Shown one piece after another: positions 38,921 to 49,500 of a DNA stretch of 64,000 nt; the first letter of the stretch is position 1; each line of letters starts with the position of its first letter. Source of the stretch: Bartonella machadoae (GTDB lineage Bacteria; Pseudomonadota; Alphaproteobacteria; Rhizobiales; Rhizobiaceae). The stretch is taken from assembly GCF_022559585.1 (NCBI RefSeq), contig NZ_CP087114.1, positions 165,095-229,094 on the forward strand, written 5' to 3'. Below the pieces are notes generated by a model. That model saw only the letters and a program-made list of their open reading frames with translations, made no database searches and had not been told where the DNA came from. Made by a program: the position numbers and the translations under genes.

Positions 38921-39988
38921 TCAGGGGAAAGAAAAATTATCAGCACGGTCTTTTTGATGACCGTTTTCTGGAAGCCATGATCTTTTTATAAAGTTTTGAT
39001 CTATTTTATTGAGTAATCCAGTATTTTGTTGTGCCATATCATGAAGGCTTATTGGAGCTTGACGTTCAATATTTTGTATTTCTTGCGGAATATTTGAAGT
39101 GTTGATATTGATCAAAAGTGAATTTTCATGAGTAAGTGTATGAAAATTTAAAATATTTTCCAATTTTTTTTCTACATAAGAAGCAAGTTTTCTCTTTCCT
39201 TCAGAGGTAAAATTGATACCATCATGGGTGCGTAATCTTACGACTTTTCCATTTATATCATAACCTGAAAAAGAAAATTGCCCTTGTTCATCAATAAAAC
39301 CATCCCAAACACCGATAAAATATCCTCCAGCCCTTTCTGTTTCTTGCTTGTAGAGTTCATTGAGAATTTTCATTTTTTGTGTCAAATTCTCATCTCCAAA
39401 AGCAGGTTGTCCCATCCATATCCATGGTTTTCCTGAAGTATGAAGGACTTCAGCAATTTCAAAAACTCTTTGCTTATAGAGACTGAACCATTCTGCCTGC
39501 ATTGTATTGAATATGCCATGAGACGTTGTTATTGGTTGATTATCATTGGCTCCAATCACCACGATAATAGCGTCAGGCCTATCATTCTCAATGAGCGTAG
39601 AAATATTATTTTTCCAAGAGGTTTGATCGGTGCGGACCAAACCAGAATTTGATATTGCATGATTTATGACGATAAGATCACTCTTATCCATAAAAGACAT
39701 CTTAAGCGCTTCGGCAACAGCAGAAGCGACAAAATCCCCTATGACGAGAATACGTTTTGCATTTTCTTCTTTTCGCTGTTGTGTTTTTTTTTGTATTACA
39801 ATCCTTTTTTGTGGTTTGTATCTCTTTTGTTCTATAATTTGCGGATGTTGTTGTGGTTGCTCTTGTTTGTTATGTTCTAACAACCACTTAAAAAAATTTG
39901 TCGCTTGACTTGGCGAGGGTTGTATAACACTCACAAAAAAGAGAGAGAAAAACAGGCAGATTAAATATATTTGGCGTAAATAAAACAA
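38921..39988 (-). CDS. DUF459 SGNH-hydrolase-like exported protein
   Basis: 355 residues. A signal segment (LICLFFSLFFVSV) is followed by a basic, glutamine-rich linker (residues 40-75). The SGNH-type fold starts ILVIGDFVASAVAEAL near residue 80; the nucleophile position reads GDF rather than GDS. VVIGANDNQPI lies near 150 and a C-terminal DGINFTSEGKRKLA carries the Asp-x-x-His-like block. The family is periplasmic and of unknown substrate, perhaps acting on envelope polymers. The adjacent upstream gene on the same strand encodes a lytic transglycosylase, supporting an envelope role. Confidence 0.8.
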   Translation of the reverse strand: MFYLRQIYLICLFFSLFFVSVIQPSPSQATNFFKWLLEHNKQEQPQQHPQIIEQKRYKPQKRIVIQKKTQQRKEENAKRILVIGDFVASAVAEALKMSFMDKSDLIVINHAISNSGLVRTDQTSWKNNISTLIENDRPDAIIVVIGANDNQPITTSHGIFNTMQAEWFSLYKQRVFEIAEVLHTSGKPWIWMGQPAFGDENLTQKMKILNELYKQETERAGGYFIGVWDGFIDEQGQFSFSGYDINGKVVRLRTHDGINFTSEGKRKLASYVEKKLENILNFHTLTHENSLLININTSNIPQEIQNIERQAPISLHDMAQQNTGLLNKIDQNFIKRSWLPENGHQKDRADNFSFP

Positions 39989-40003
39989 TCACTTTACTCC
40001 AAA

Positions 40004-41260
40004 TTATTGTTTTCTAAGAAGAAAGAGGACTTCATGGGTTGGATATCCATTTGTCGTTAAGCCGTGCCGCCTTTGAAAAGCTTGAAGCGCTTTTCGAGAG
40101 GCAGTGCCAATTTTGCCATCAATTTCTCCTTTATAATAGCCAAGCGCCATTAAGCGCGATTGCAGTTCTTTGCGTTCATGAAAAGTAAGGGGTTTGAATG
40201 GTCGTTGCCAATCCTGAATGAGTCCAGGTTGTCCAGCAATACGGTTAGCAAGAAGGGCGACCGCTAAAGCATAGCGGTCCGCATTATTATAACGTTTCAG
40301 CACAAAGAAATTTTTTGTTACTAAGAATATAGGCCCCTTTAGTCCATCTGGATATTTCAATATTGCTTGTTCTGATGATGAAGGTAAAGGCTGCCCATTT
40401 GCGTGTTTTACGCCTAGCTTTGCCCATTGCTCAAAGGAATGCCAATGATCTGGAAGATTTTTGCCTTTTGGCAATTTAACTTCTACACCCCAAAGGAGGT
40501 TAGATTGCCAACCATTCATGTGGAGCAGGTTAGCAGTAGTTGCGAGGGCATCAGGAACAGAATTCCAGATATCACGTCGTCCATCCCCATCCATATCAAT
40601 AGCATAAGCGAGATAACTGCTTGGAATAAATTGCGTATGTCCCATTGCGCCCGCCCAAGATCCAGTAAGTTGTGCACGTTTAATTTCACCACTTTGGAGA
40701 ATTTTCATTGCAGCAATGAGTTGCGCGCGCGCGTATTTTGCACGTTTTTGATCAGCATAGGCTAGGGTTGCGAGAGAACGAATGGTATCACGCATAACAG
40801 TTTTATTTGCTAAAATTTTTCCATAATTGCTTTCCATTGACCAAATAGCGAGGAGAATATTACGGTCAACACCAAAACGTTTTTCAATTTGAGGAAGCCA
40901 GTTTTTCCATTTTTGAGCTTGACGCTGCCCCTCTAAAATTGCAAAATTATGAATACGGTTATCGAAATAGTTCCATGGATGATCAACAAATTCTGGTTGA
41001 TATGCAGCTTTTTTTAAAACGTCTGGATCGATTGCCGTAACGGTTTTAAAAGCCATATCAAACGTAGCAGGGGAGATATTATTGGCTATGGCTGTTTTTT
41101 TAAACTCTTTAATCCAATATTTAAAACTATTATCAGCCTGTAAAAATGATGTAAAAAACATTAAAAAAGCTGAAAGAAGAGCGGCTAAACCTATAATAAA
41201 AGTTTTCCAATTTATCAATTTTTTGGGAGAAGAGAAAGTTTTAGGTTTTGTCTTTTGCAT
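40004..41260 (-). CDS. MltB-type lytic murein transglycosylase
   Basis: 418 residues from the ATG at 41260, which has gaggggg nine to ten bases upstream; a TTG at 41278 would lie before that site. An N-terminal membrane/signal segment (FIIGLAALLSAFLMFF) precedes the GH103 catalytic domain with the active glutamate in AIWSMESNYGK and SWAGAMGHTQFIPSSY. A C-terminal peptidoglycan-binding domain reads LMALGYYKGEIDGKIG. It cleaves peptidoglycan glycan strands in the periplasm. Confidence 0.92.
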   Translation of the reverse strand: MQKTKPKTFSSPKKLINWKTFIIGLAALLSAFLMFFTSFLQADNSFKYWIKEFKKTAIANNISPATFDMAFKTVTAIDPDVLKKAAYQPEFVDHPWNYFDNRIHNFAILEGQRQAQKWKNWLPQIEKRFGVDRNILLAIWSMESNYGKILANKTVMRDTIRSLATLAYADQKRAKYARAQLIAAMKILQSGEIKRAQLTGSWAGAMGHTQFIPSSYLAYAIDMDGDGRRDIWNSVPDALATTANLLHMNGWQSNLLWGVEVKLPKGKNLPDHWHSFEQWAKLGVKHANGQPLPSSSEQAILKYPDGLKGPIFLVTKNFFVLKRYNNADRYALAVALLANRIAGQPGLIQDWQRPFKPLTFHERKELQSRLMALGYYKGEIDGKIGTASRKALQAFQRRHGLTTNGYPTHEVLFLLRKQ

Positions 41261-41520
41261 TTTTAAATTCCCCCTCAATCATTTGAGTATTTTTATGTGC
41301 AAGAGTTTCATTCTTTTATTTGGTGTTATCGATGATATTATCAAATGAATAAGAAAGACTAAAACGGATTGTTTGTTTTGCAGGAAGATTCCCAATAAAT
41401 TATCATATTTTTACATCTCTTTATATTTGCAATCAAAACAATAAGATATCTTTTTTACCATTTAATAAAAACTATGTTAACTGAAAACAGGAAATGATAC
41501 GATAAATAAGAAAGGGTAAG

Positions 41521-42417
41521 GTGAGAGTGGGTAAAATCCGGAAAGCAGTATTTCCTGTTGCGGGTCTTGGAACACGTTTTCTTCCAGCAACAAAAACAAT
41601 TCCTAAAGAAATGCTGACAATTGTTGATAAGCCGGTGATTCAATATATTGTAGATGAGGCGCGTGAAGCTGGTATTGAACATTTTATTTTTATTACTGGA
41701 CGTAACAAAGCCGTTATTGAAGATTACTTTGATGCCCAAGTTGAGTTATATACAACTCTTGCAAAACGTGGGAAAAAAGAAGAGCTTGAGCATTTACACA
41801 GTTTACAGCCACCACCAGGAACAACTTCTTTTACGCGTCAACAGCAGCCTTTAGGGCTAGGGCATGCTGTTTGGTGCGCGCGTGAATTGGTTGGAAATGA
41901 GCCTTTCGCTTTATTGTTACCGGATATGCTTATACAAGCTAAGAAGGGTTGTCTTTCTGAGATGATCAATCTTTATGAGAAAACCGGTGGAGGAAATATT
42001 ATTGCTGTTCAAGAGTGTGATCCTAGAGAAGCGCATAAATATGGTATTGTTGGACGAGGCAAACAGATTGCAAACGGTTTTAAAATTACCAAAATGGTAG
42101 AAAAACCAACAAAAGGAACAGCCCCATCGAATTTATACATTAATGGACGTTATATTTTGCAACCAGAAATTTTTGATATTCTCTCCAATCAAGAACGCGG
42201 AGCGGGAAATGAAATTCAATTAACAGATGCAATGGTAAGGCTCTCCAATGAACAGGACTTTTTTGGTTTCCAGTTAGAAGGACTGACCTTCGATTGTGGT
42301 TCGAAAGCTGGTTTCATTGAAGCCAATGTTGCATTTTCTTTAGCACGAGCTGATATGCATAGCCAAGTTTATGCTTCATTAAAAAAATTACTAGAAATCA
42401 TTAAAATTACAAAATGA
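41521..42417 (+). CDS. galU: UTP-glucose-1-phosphate uridylyltransferase
   Basis: 298 residues from GTG 41521, with aaaggg upstream. The nucleotidyltransferase signature [20 protein letters not shown] is at the N-terminus, followed by [27 protein letters not shown] and MVEKPTKG. It makes UDP-glucose for envelope polysaccharides. The KdsD gene 40 bases downstream also serves surface sugars. Confidence 0.95.
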   Translation: MRVGKIRKAVFPVAGLGTRFLPATKTIPKEMLTIVDKPVIQYIVDEAREAGIEHFIFITGRNKAVIEDYFDAQVELYTTLAKRGKKEELEHLHSLQPPPGTTSFTRQQQPLGLGHAVWCARELVGNEPFALLLPDMLIQAKKGCLSEMINLYEKTGGGNIIAVQECDPREAHKYGIVGRGKQIANGFKITKMVEKPTKGTAPSNLYINGRYILQPEIFDILSNQERGAGNEIQLTDAMVRLSNEQDFFGFQLEGLTFDCGSKAGFIEANVAFSLARADMHSQVYASLKKLLEIIKITK

Positions 42418-42457
42418 TTGTAGATCTCTCATTTAATTTCATTTATCAAATTCGATT

Positions 42458-43450
42458 ATGGCAAGAAAAGTTCCTCATATAGCTTTGCAGAATGCTGTTA
42501 CATCAGCACTAAAAACACTTGCGAGTGAAAAACAAGGGATAAAAGCTCTTGAAACAGCTCTTTTGGGAAGTCTTTCTTCTTCTTTTGCAACGGCTGTTCA
42601 AACGATTAGAAATGCGAATGGTCATGTGGTGATTACTGGTCTTGGGAAGAGCGGTCACATAGGAACAAAAATTGCTGCAACCTTAGCTTCAACGGGAACG
42701 CCTGCTTTTTTTGTTCACGCTGCAGAAGCCAATCATGGTGATCTTGGCATGATTGGACCCGATGATGTCATTCTTGCTTTGTCGTGGTCTGGTGAAACTT
42801 TGGAATTAAGCGGCATTATTAATCATGCTGCGCGTTTTCGCATCCCACTTATTGCTATGACATCGGGTGAGCACTCTGTATTAGGACGACAAGCTGATAT
42901 CGTACTTTTATTGCCAAAGATAGAGGAGGCGTGTCCACACGGACTTGCTCCTACCACTTCAACAATTATGCAATTAGCGATGGGGGATGCATTAGCTGTT
43001 GCTCTTTTAGAAATGCGTGGTTTTACGGCAACAGATTTCAAAATTTATCATCCTGGTGGTTCTCTTGGTGCAAATTTGAAATATGTGCGAGACATTATGC
43101 ATGAAGGAGATTGTATTCCTTTAGTTGCACAGGGAACAAATATGACTGAAGCGATGCATGTTTTGGTTGAAAAACATTTTGGTTGTGTTGGCGTTGTGAA
43201 TCAAAAAAGTGAGTTAATTGGGATTGTGACCGATGGTGATCTTGCACGCAACATGCACTTGAACTTATCACAATTTAATGTTGATGAAGTGATGACAAAA
43301 AATCCTAAAATTTTGGAACCAAAAACACTGGTTGGGGCAGCGACAGCTTTTATTAATGATCATCACATTGGTGCTTTTTTTGTGGTTGAGAACAAAAAAC
43401 CGGTAGGAATTGTTCATTTTCATGATCTTTTGCGTATTGGTGCAGCATAA
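42458..43450 (+). CDS. kdsD: Arabinose-5-phosphate isomerase (KdsD/KpsF)
   Basis: 330 residues. The SIS sugar-isomerase domain contains VVITGLGKSGHIG, EANHGDLGMI and SWSGETLEL in its first 200 residues. Two CBS domains follow (YVRDIMHEGD, VDEVMTKNPKIL). It converts ribulose-5-phosphate to arabinose-5-phosphate, the first step of KDO synthesis for lipopolysaccharide. Confidence 0.93.
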   Translation: MARKVPHIALQNAVTSALKTLASEKQGIKALETALLGSLSSSFATAVQTIRNANGHVVITGLGKSGHIGTKIAATLASTGTPAFFVHAAEANHGDLGMIGPDDVILALSWSGETLELSGIINHAARFRIPLIAMTSGEHSVLGRQADIVLLLPKIEEACPHGLAPTTSTIMQLAMGDALAVALLEMRGFTATDFKIYHPGGSLGANLKYVRDIMHEGDCIPLVAQGTNMTEAMHVLVEKHFGCVGVVNQKSELIGIVTDGDLARNMHLNLSQFNVDEVMTKNPKILEPKTLVGAATAFINDHHIGAFFVVENKKPVGIVHFHDLLRIGAA

Positions 43451-43706
43451 GCTGGTATAGACATCGAATAAAGCTTTTTAGAATAAAACAGATTCAGCAA
43501 TAAAAGAACAAAACTTTGTTGCACCGTAACAAGTTTCTCAGAAAAAAGTTATCCGTATCTTCTATAATATTTGCAGGTTTTGTTGTCAAAGTGCGGTATC
43601 AGTCTTTCTTGTATTTTAGAGAAAACCATGCATCAGGAGGAGAGTTCATACCTCCTGAAGATGTGTGTACATACCCTGTTTTGAAGAGTAACTTTAGCTT
43701 TTTTAT

Positions 43707-44066
43707 CTAAAATTTTCTCTTAAGAGAAAATTGTGAACCTATCTGTGGTGTACAGAAAAGATGTATTGCATCGCGTGATATCATACAATTGACTTTAGAT
43801 ATTGTTCCACGGAGAATGGAACGTATTTCAATGTCTATCTGTTGGGAACTCACATAATTATATGTACCTTCTGACAATTTTTCTTCTGTATCCGCTGCAC
43901 GTGTTTCAAAAACACCATTATGAAAAGAAGAAATAATACCGTTTTCATCAACCCATTTCCCATCAATTCCAGTTGATATATTTTGCCCGTAATAGTGTGA
44001 AGAACCACAGGCACTTAGCACCAAAGCGATGATCATAAGATATAAAATACGGCAGGACTGTTTCAT
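43707..44066 (-). CDS. Omp10-like outer-membrane lipoprotein
   Basis: 119 residues. A lipobox (MIIALVLSACGSS) places the lipidated cysteine at about residue 20. The mature part (GIDGKWVDENGIISSFHNGV, FETRAADTEEKLSEGTYNYV, SILRGTISKVNC) matches the pattern of the Brucella lipoprotein Omp10 as I remember it. It is exported and anchored in the outer membrane; the function is unknown. It is convergent with kdsD. The last codons lie in a palindrome that may act as a terminator. Confidence 0.85.
   Translation of the reverse strand: MKQSCRILYLMIIALVLSACGSSHYYGQNISTGIDGKWVDENGIISSFHNGVFETRAADTEEKLSEGTYNYVSSQQIDIEIRSILRGTISKVNCMISRDAIHLFCTPQIGSQFSLKRKF
43711..43732. terminator. Perfect palindrome between convergent genes
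   Basis: A 22-bp perfect inverted repeat (aattttctct/agagaaaatt) lies inside the last codons of the Omp10-like gene. It could terminate transcription coming from the kdsD side and from the Omp10 side. The T-run is weak. Confidence 0.45.
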
Positions 44067-44319
44067 TTATTCTACTCTATTTGTGTTACTTTGTTCTTTA
44101 GCTTCTATAACATTATTAAATTATTCTATGAGTCAATATAAAAAAATTGATGAAAATCAATGAAAAGCAAAAAAATGGAAAAAAATGCCTTAATGTTGTA
44201 TTTAATTAACAGCTTGATGAAATATCGTAGATAAAACACAAGAGGCTAAATATTTCTTATGGTTTACAACAATTTTTACATTAAGCCGTTTAGTAGTCTC
44301 AAAGGAGATTATTAAAATT

Positions 44320-45705
44320 ATGGTTGGTCCCATTCTTGTTGCGAGTGAAGATTATGGAAAACGTATAGAGCTTTCTGCAATGCTTCGAGGTTTTGGTCAC
44401 CGAGTTATTGAAGCAGAAAATGGTTTACGTACGATTGATCTTTTACACAGACGTAGAAATATTGTGCTTGCACTCCTTGATGTTGCCATGAGTGATTTGA
44501 GTGTAGGTGATTTGATTAAAATGATTAGAGTTGCTGGTGTTTCTGTTCCTATTGTTGTGATAGCACAACAAGAGAATCAGAATGTACTCCAGAAAGCTTT
44601 AACAGCAGGAGCCATTGATTATTGGATTTATCCAGTAACGTCATTACGATTGAGAGTTACTTTAGATATTATTGCTCTTATTTCTGCATTGAAGCGTGAG
44701 GTTTCTTATATTCGGCGAAAAAATGAGAATCACTTGCGATTTTCTGATCTCTTTGTAAAAAGTCGACCAATGCAAACAGTTTTAGAACAATCGAGAAAAG
44801 CGGCGAATTCTTTACAGAATCTTTTGATAGAAGGTGAAAGTGGCACTGGTCGCGAAATATTAGCACGCATTATTCATCATGAGGGTTTGTCATCGGAGGG
44901 GACTTTTGTTCGCTTCCAATGTTCAGCTATTGTTGATCCAGAAGAAGAAAATCGCCAATGGTTTAAAGAATTTCTACCATTGGTCTCTTCTCTTGAGAAA
45001 GGGACACTTTGTCTTTGTGATGTTGATCGGCTTGAACCCATACAGCAAAAACGTTTCGCAAATTATCTTCAAGAGAGAGAAAAGGCAACAAAGAATAATC
45101 CTCCTTCTTTTCGTATTATAGCTCTTTCAACGTCGCGGCTTTCAGATCTGATTAAAGAGGATTATTTTTCGCACAGTTTGTTTGAACAGCTTTCCCAATT
45201 ATCGATCAGTGTTCCTGCTTTGCGGGAATTAAGGGATGATTTTCCAGAGCTTACGCAACGTTTGATTGATCACATTGTCATGGAAACAGGGCGATCACAT
45301 GTCCATGGTTTATCAGGATCAGCTCTCTCATTGCTTATGCAGTATGATTGGCCTGGTAATCGGGATGAGCTTGAAAACTTTCTATTTCGTGCGGTTTTGT
45401 TAAGCGAGGGGCCATTGCTAACTGTTCGTGATTTTCCTCAATTAATAGGGGATTCATCAATAAGTGTTCCAAAGATTATTGAGAATGATGTTCAAAAAAA
45501 TCATGAACAAGAATCGATACAATTTTTAAATGCGGATGGGCATGTTCGAACTTTTGCAGAGATGGAGTATGATATTATTGAAAAAGCGGTTGAACATTAT
45601 AAGGGACATATGAGTGAGGTCGCTCGCCGTCTTCATATTGGGCGCTCTACGCTTTATCGAAAAATAGAAGAATCGAAGGAAATAAAAAGCCGAGAACAGA
45701 AATAA
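44320..45705 (+). CDS. NtrC-family response regulator without sigma-54 contact loop
   Basis: 461 residues. The receiver domain (1-125) has the phospho-acceptor aspartate in LALLDVAMSD. The central AAA+ domain has Walker A GESGTGRE near residue 173, but the GAFTGA loop that touches sigma-54 is missing and the Walker B site reads LCLCDVD instead of the usual DE pair. A C-terminal Fis-type helix-turn-helix ends MSEVARRLHIGRSTLYRKIEE. It probably regulates transcription by DNA binding without ATP-driven sigma-54 activation. No partner kinase lies nearby. Confidence 0.87.
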   Translation: MVGPILVASEDYGKRIELSAMLRGFGHRVIEAENGLRTIDLLHRRRNIVLALLDVAMSDLSVGDLIKMIRVAGVSVPIVVIAQQENQNVLQKALTAGAIDYWIYPVTSLRLRVTLDIIALISALKREVSYIRRKNENHLRFSDLFVKSRPMQTVLEQSRKAANSLQNLLIEGESGTGREILARIIHHEGLSSEGTFVRFQCSAIVDPEEENRQWFKEFLPLVSSLEKGTLCLCDVDRLEPIQQKRFANYLQEREKATKNNPPSFRIIALSTSRLSDLIKEDYFSHSLFEQLSQLSISVPALRELRDDFPELTQRLIDHIVMETGRSHVHGLSGSALSLLMQYDWPGNRDELENFLFRAVLLSEGPLLTVRDFPQLIGDSSISVPKIIENDVQKNHEQESIQFLNADGHVRTFAEMEYDIIEKAVEHYKGHMSEVARRLHIGRSTLYRKIEESKEIKSREQK

Positions 45706-46130
45706 CATCCACGATAACTTCTTATTTATAAGAGGTATGATTTTCAGAAAGAGCACAGTAGCTTTTCATAAAGATGGGGCTGGTATTTTTGTCTTTAAAA
45801 GAAATGGTGTTTATTGTAGATTTAGGTATTGAATATAATTTTAATACTTAATAAGTATTGATTTTATTTAATTGAATTATTTTAAATTTTCTTTTTTGTT
45901 TCAGTTTTTACAATTTTAGATAAATTTGTCTTTATTAAAGATAAAAGATAGCTTTTACAATTTTTTATTACTGGAACGAAAATTCTATAATCATTGATAT
46001 TGAGTTTATATTCTCTTTAGCAAGAGATGGCATTCTTTTTGTTATCTGATTAAGATAGTATTATTGATTTTAATATTATAGTCCGTATCGATGATGGTGT
46101 GATGACCTAAAAATGGAAAGTTGATGTTCT
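45706..46130. other. AT-rich intergenic region
   Basis: About 425 bp between the response regulator and the phospholipase D-family gene. No gene, tRNA or clear signal is seen. Confidence 0.45.
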
Positions 46131-47702
46131 TTGACTCTGCTACAGATTATTATCGGTTTTACCGCATTTTTTTTGATTGCGTCTATGTTGGCAATTTATA
46201 CATATGGGCGTTTTGTTAAAAACGCTAGGGGGGAATGTTCTTATGCATTGACTGTTAAGAAAGATGAAACCAAGTTTGATCGTATAGTGAGTAAATTAGC
46301 AGAAGAAACAGATGGATTAGGAGTTGATAAAGATGCCCTTTCACTCATCATCAGTAATTTGGATGCTTTTTGTATTCGTGCGATAGGAGCAGCACAGGCA
46401 GGGCGTAGCCTTGATCTGATGTATTATATTTGGGACGATGATTTAACAGGGCGCTTATTACTAAGCGAAATAGTAGAGGCAGCTGATCGTGGTGTTCGGG
46501 TGCGTCTTCTTTTAGATGATATTAATGCGCAAGCGCGAGATCCAGCTTATATTGCCCTGGATAAACATCCTCATATTGAGGTAAGAATGTTTAATCCAGG
46601 GCGCTCACGTAAGGGTGGTTTACGTCGTGGTTTAGAGATTCTATTGCGAGCAATCACTGTGACACGTAGAATGCATAATAAGGCTTTTATTGTAGATGGT
46701 CGGGTGGCTTTTGTAGGAGGACGCAATCTTGCGGATTCTTATTTTGATGCTGGTGAAGAATCGCATTTTCGAGATTTAGATTTAATGCTCATCGGTCCTT
46801 CGGTTAAAAAGGTGGAAAATATTTTTGATGACTTTTGGAATAGTGCTGTCGTTTTACCAATTCATACTTTGGTTTTTCCTAAAAGTGCAAGCGACTTTCG
46901 CTATTGGAAGGATAAATTACGAGAATTTCGCGATTCCAAAGTTGCAAAAGTTTATTTAGACTATGTCAAAGAGCATATTAATTTTGACAGTTTTATTCAA
47001 GCGGGAAAGCGATTATTTTTAGCAGATAAAGTTGTTGTTCTTTCTGATCCTCCGGAAAAAGCATTGCGCAAAAAAGCAGGCAATTGGCTCATGAAGGCGC
47101 TTGCACAAGTTATAGGTGAGGCTAAAAAAACAGTTCAAATTACATCACCTTATTTTGTTCCTGGTAAGTTAGGTACGCAGAATTTTAGCAAATTGGTTTC
47201 AAAGGGTGTTGATGTCAAAATTCTTACGAATTCCTTAGCGGCCACTGATGTAGCACTGGCGCATGGTGGTTATGTACCATATCGTAAAGCGTTATTAAAA
47301 AATGGTGTTAAGCTTTATGAATTAAAGCCGGATGGAAATCCGCGAGGATTGCGCCTTTTTCGATCCAGTAAGGCAAGTTTACACACCAAAGCTTTTTTAG
47401 TTGATCGTAAAACTGCTTTTATTGGTTCTTTAAATTTTGATCCTAGATCAGCAGCGTTGAATACGGAAATGGGCATTCTTTTTGAATGTGCACCGATTAC
47501 AGCGAGGTTAGATATGCTTTTTTCTGAAGAAACAACAGGTGAAATGAGTTATCATCTGCGTCTAGGTGAGAATAACCGTATTTATTGGGATTTTATTGAA
47601 AACGAAAAACAATATAGCGTTGATTCTGAGCCAGAAAGCAATTTTTGGCGTCGTGCGTTTGCTAAAATAATAAGTTGGTTACCTATTGAATCACAATTGT
47701 AG
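46131..47702 (+). CDS. Phospholipase D / cardiolipin synthase-like protein
   Basis: 523 residues from a TTG start. It begins directly with a membrane helix (LLQIIIGFTAFFLIASMLAI), which supports this start; an ATG at 46185 would cut the helix. Two HKD motifs define the family: HNKAFIVDGRVAFVGGRN near residue 185 and HTKAFLVDRKTAFIGSLN near 418. It could make cardiolipin or hydrolyse phospholipids at the inner membrane; the substrate is unresolved. Confidence 0.87.
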   Translation: MTLLQIIIGFTAFFLIASMLAIYTYGRFVKNARGECSYALTVKKDETKFDRIVSKLAEETDGLGVDKDALSLIISNLDAFCIRAIGAAQAGRSLDLMYYIWDDDLTGRLLLSEIVEAADRGVRVRLLLDDINAQARDPAYIALDKHPHIEVRMFNPGRSRKGGLRRGLEILLRAITVTRRMHNKAFIVDGRVAFVGGRNLADSYFDAGEESHFRDLDLMLIGPSVKKVENIFDDFWNSAVVLPIHTLVFPKSASDFRYWKDKLREFRDSKVAKVYLDYVKEHINFDSFIQAGKRLFLADKVVVLSDPPEKALRKKAGNWLMKALAQVIGEAKKTVQITSPYFVPGKLGTQNFSKLVSKGVDVKILTNSLAATDVALAHGGYVPYRKALLKNGVKLYELKPDGNPRGLRLFRSSKASLHTKAFLVDRKTAFIGSLNFDPRSAALNTEMGILFECAPITARLDMLFSEETTGEMSYHLRLGENNRIYWDFIENEKQYSVDSEPESNFWRRAFAKIISWLPIESQL

Positions 47703-47850
47703 ATTTTATAAACTATAATGAGAGAATTATTTTAATTTTTCTTTTCATTTTTTTGTAGCATGGCATAATTTTTTGCCAATTCGCAACGTATGAGAACCGC
47801 AGTTGTATTTAAAGCACCTTGCGGTATTTTGTTATAAAAGGAATTTGGCT

Positions 47851-49350
47851 ATGGCAAAGATTGTTGAAACAGGGACGGGTGCGTTGGCACTAACTTTTGA
47901 TGATGTGCTTTTACAGCCCGGTCATTCTCTTGTTATGCCTAGCCAAGTCGATCTTAGAACGCGTATTGCCGCTGATATTACGCTTAATTTGCCGTTACTT
48001 TCTGCTGCAATGGATACTGTAACAGAATCACGTTTAGCAATTGCTATGGCACAAGCTGGTGGTCTTGGTGTTATTCATCGTAATATGTCTCCTACAGAGC
48101 AGGCTGAAGAAGTTCGTCAGGTCAAAAAATTTGAGTCTGGTATGGTTGTTAATCCAGTAACAATTGGGCCAGATGCAACACTTGAGAAAGCAAAAGATTT
48201 GATGCGCTCGCATGGCATTTCGGGTATTCCAGTTGTTGAAAATGACGTTAAAGGTGAGACTGCTGGACGATTGGTTGGCATTTTAACGAATAGGGATGTG
48301 CGTTTTGCATCGGATCCAAAACAGAAAATTTATGAATTAATGACCCATGAAAATTTAATTACGGTACGTGAAAATGTTCAACTGAGTGAAGCGAAGTATC
48401 TTTTACACCATCACCGTATTGAAAAATTATTGGTTGTCGATGAACAAAATCGTTGTGTTGGTTTGATAACCGTTAAGGATATTGAAAAAGCCCAATTAAA
48501 TCCAAATGCAGCCAAAGATTCCCAAGGTCGTTTGCGTGTTGGAGCTGCTAGCAGTGTAGGGCGTGATGGGATTGAACGGGCTGAACGACTCATTGATGCC
48601 GGTGTCGATGTGCTGGTGATTGATACAGCGCATGGGCATTCACAACGTGTGTTAGAAACTGTTGAACGAATCAAAAAGATGGCGTGTTCTACAGCTGTTA
48701 TTGCTGGTAATGTAGCGACTTCTGAGGCAACACAGGCGTTAATTGATAATGGTGCAGATGCCGTAAAGGTTGGTATTGGTCCTGGTTCTATTTGCACAAC
48801 ACGAATTGTAGCAGGTGTTGGTGTCCCTCAACTTGCAGCTATTATGAGTGCTGCAGAAGTTGCTGAAAAAGCGGGGGTTCCTATCATTGCTGATGGTGGC
48901 ATTAAAGCTTCAGGTGATTTTGCTAAAGCCTTAGCAGGTGGAGCGTGTGCTGCTATGATTGGCTCCCTTTTAGCCGGTACAGATGAAAGCCCAGGTGAAG
49001 TTTATCTTTATCAAGGGCGGTCTTTTAAAGCCTATCGCGGTATGGGATCTGTTGGTGCTATGGCAAGGGGATCGGCAGATCGTTATTTTCAAGACGAAGT
49101 GCGTGATGAACTTAAATTGGTTCCTGAAGGTGTAGAGGGTCAAGTAGCTTATAAAGGTTCGATAGCTTCGGTTTTACACCAGCTTGCTGGTGGATTACGT
49201 GCTTCAATGGGGTATGTTGGAGCAAAAGATCTAGCAGAATTTCGTGAAAAAGCAACTTTTGTTCGTATCACCAATGCAGGACTCCATGAAAGCCATACAC
49301 ATGATGTTGCTATTACACGGGAGAGTCCAAATTACCGAAGACCTGTTTGA
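47851..49350 (+). CDS. guaB: Inosine-5'-monophosphate dehydrogenase
   Basis: 499 residues from ATG 47851 ([20 protein letters not shown]), with aagga nine bases upstream; an in-frame TTG 48 bases earlier is not needed. The barrel domain holds the catalytic cysteine loop [13 protein letters not shown] near residue 310. The two CBS domains sit at about 95-210 ([25 protein letters not shown]). It makes XMP from IMP in GTP synthesis; guaA follows about 2.5 kb downstream. Confidence 0.96.
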   Translation: MAKIVETGTGALALTFDDVLLQPGHSLVMPSQVDLRTRIAADITLNLPLLSAAMDTVTESRLAIAMAQAGGLGVIHRNMSPTEQAEEVRQVKKFESGMVVNPVTIGPDATLEKAKDLMRSHGISGIPVVENDVKGETAGRLVGILTNRDVRFASDPKQKIYELMTHENLITVRENVQLSEAKYLLHHHRIEKLLVVDEQNRCVGLITVKDIEKAQLNPNAAKDSQGRLRVGAASSVGRDGIERAERLIDAGVDVLVIDTAHGHSQRVLETVERIKKMACSTAVIAGNVATSEATQALIDNGADAVKVGIGPGSICTTRIVAGVGVPQLAAIMSAAEVAEKAGVPIIADGGIKASGDFAKALAGGACAAMIGSLLAGTDESPGEVYLYQGRSFKAYRGMGSVGAMARGSADRYFQDEVRDELKLVPEGVEGQVAYKGSIASVLHQLAGGLRASMGYVGAKDLAEFREKATFVRITNAGLHESHTHDVAITRESPNYRRPV

Positions 49351-49443
49351 GGTGGAAGCTTTAAGGTTCTATTGTAGAGTATAAAGTCTTTCGAGAAAAT
49401 TGATGCTGCCTATTTGATGATTTGGTATAAGAATCCCAAAAAG

Positions 49444-49474
49444 AAAGAATTGGAAGTTTATGTTCCAATTCTTT
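49444..49474. terminator. Hairpin between guaB and the small minus-strand gene
   Basis: A perfect 12-bp stem pairs aaagaattggaa with ttccaattcttt around a 7-base loop. It lies between the guaB stop and the stop of the convergent small ORF at 49501, so it may serve both. Confidence 0.75.
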
Positions 49475-49500
49475 CCAAAGGTTATATGAAATGAAGGGAA

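Noticed and set aside
43516..43710. A 64-codon frame after kdsD
   Set aside because: No ribosome binding site and no family resemblance; it runs into the palindrome at the end of the Omp10-like gene.
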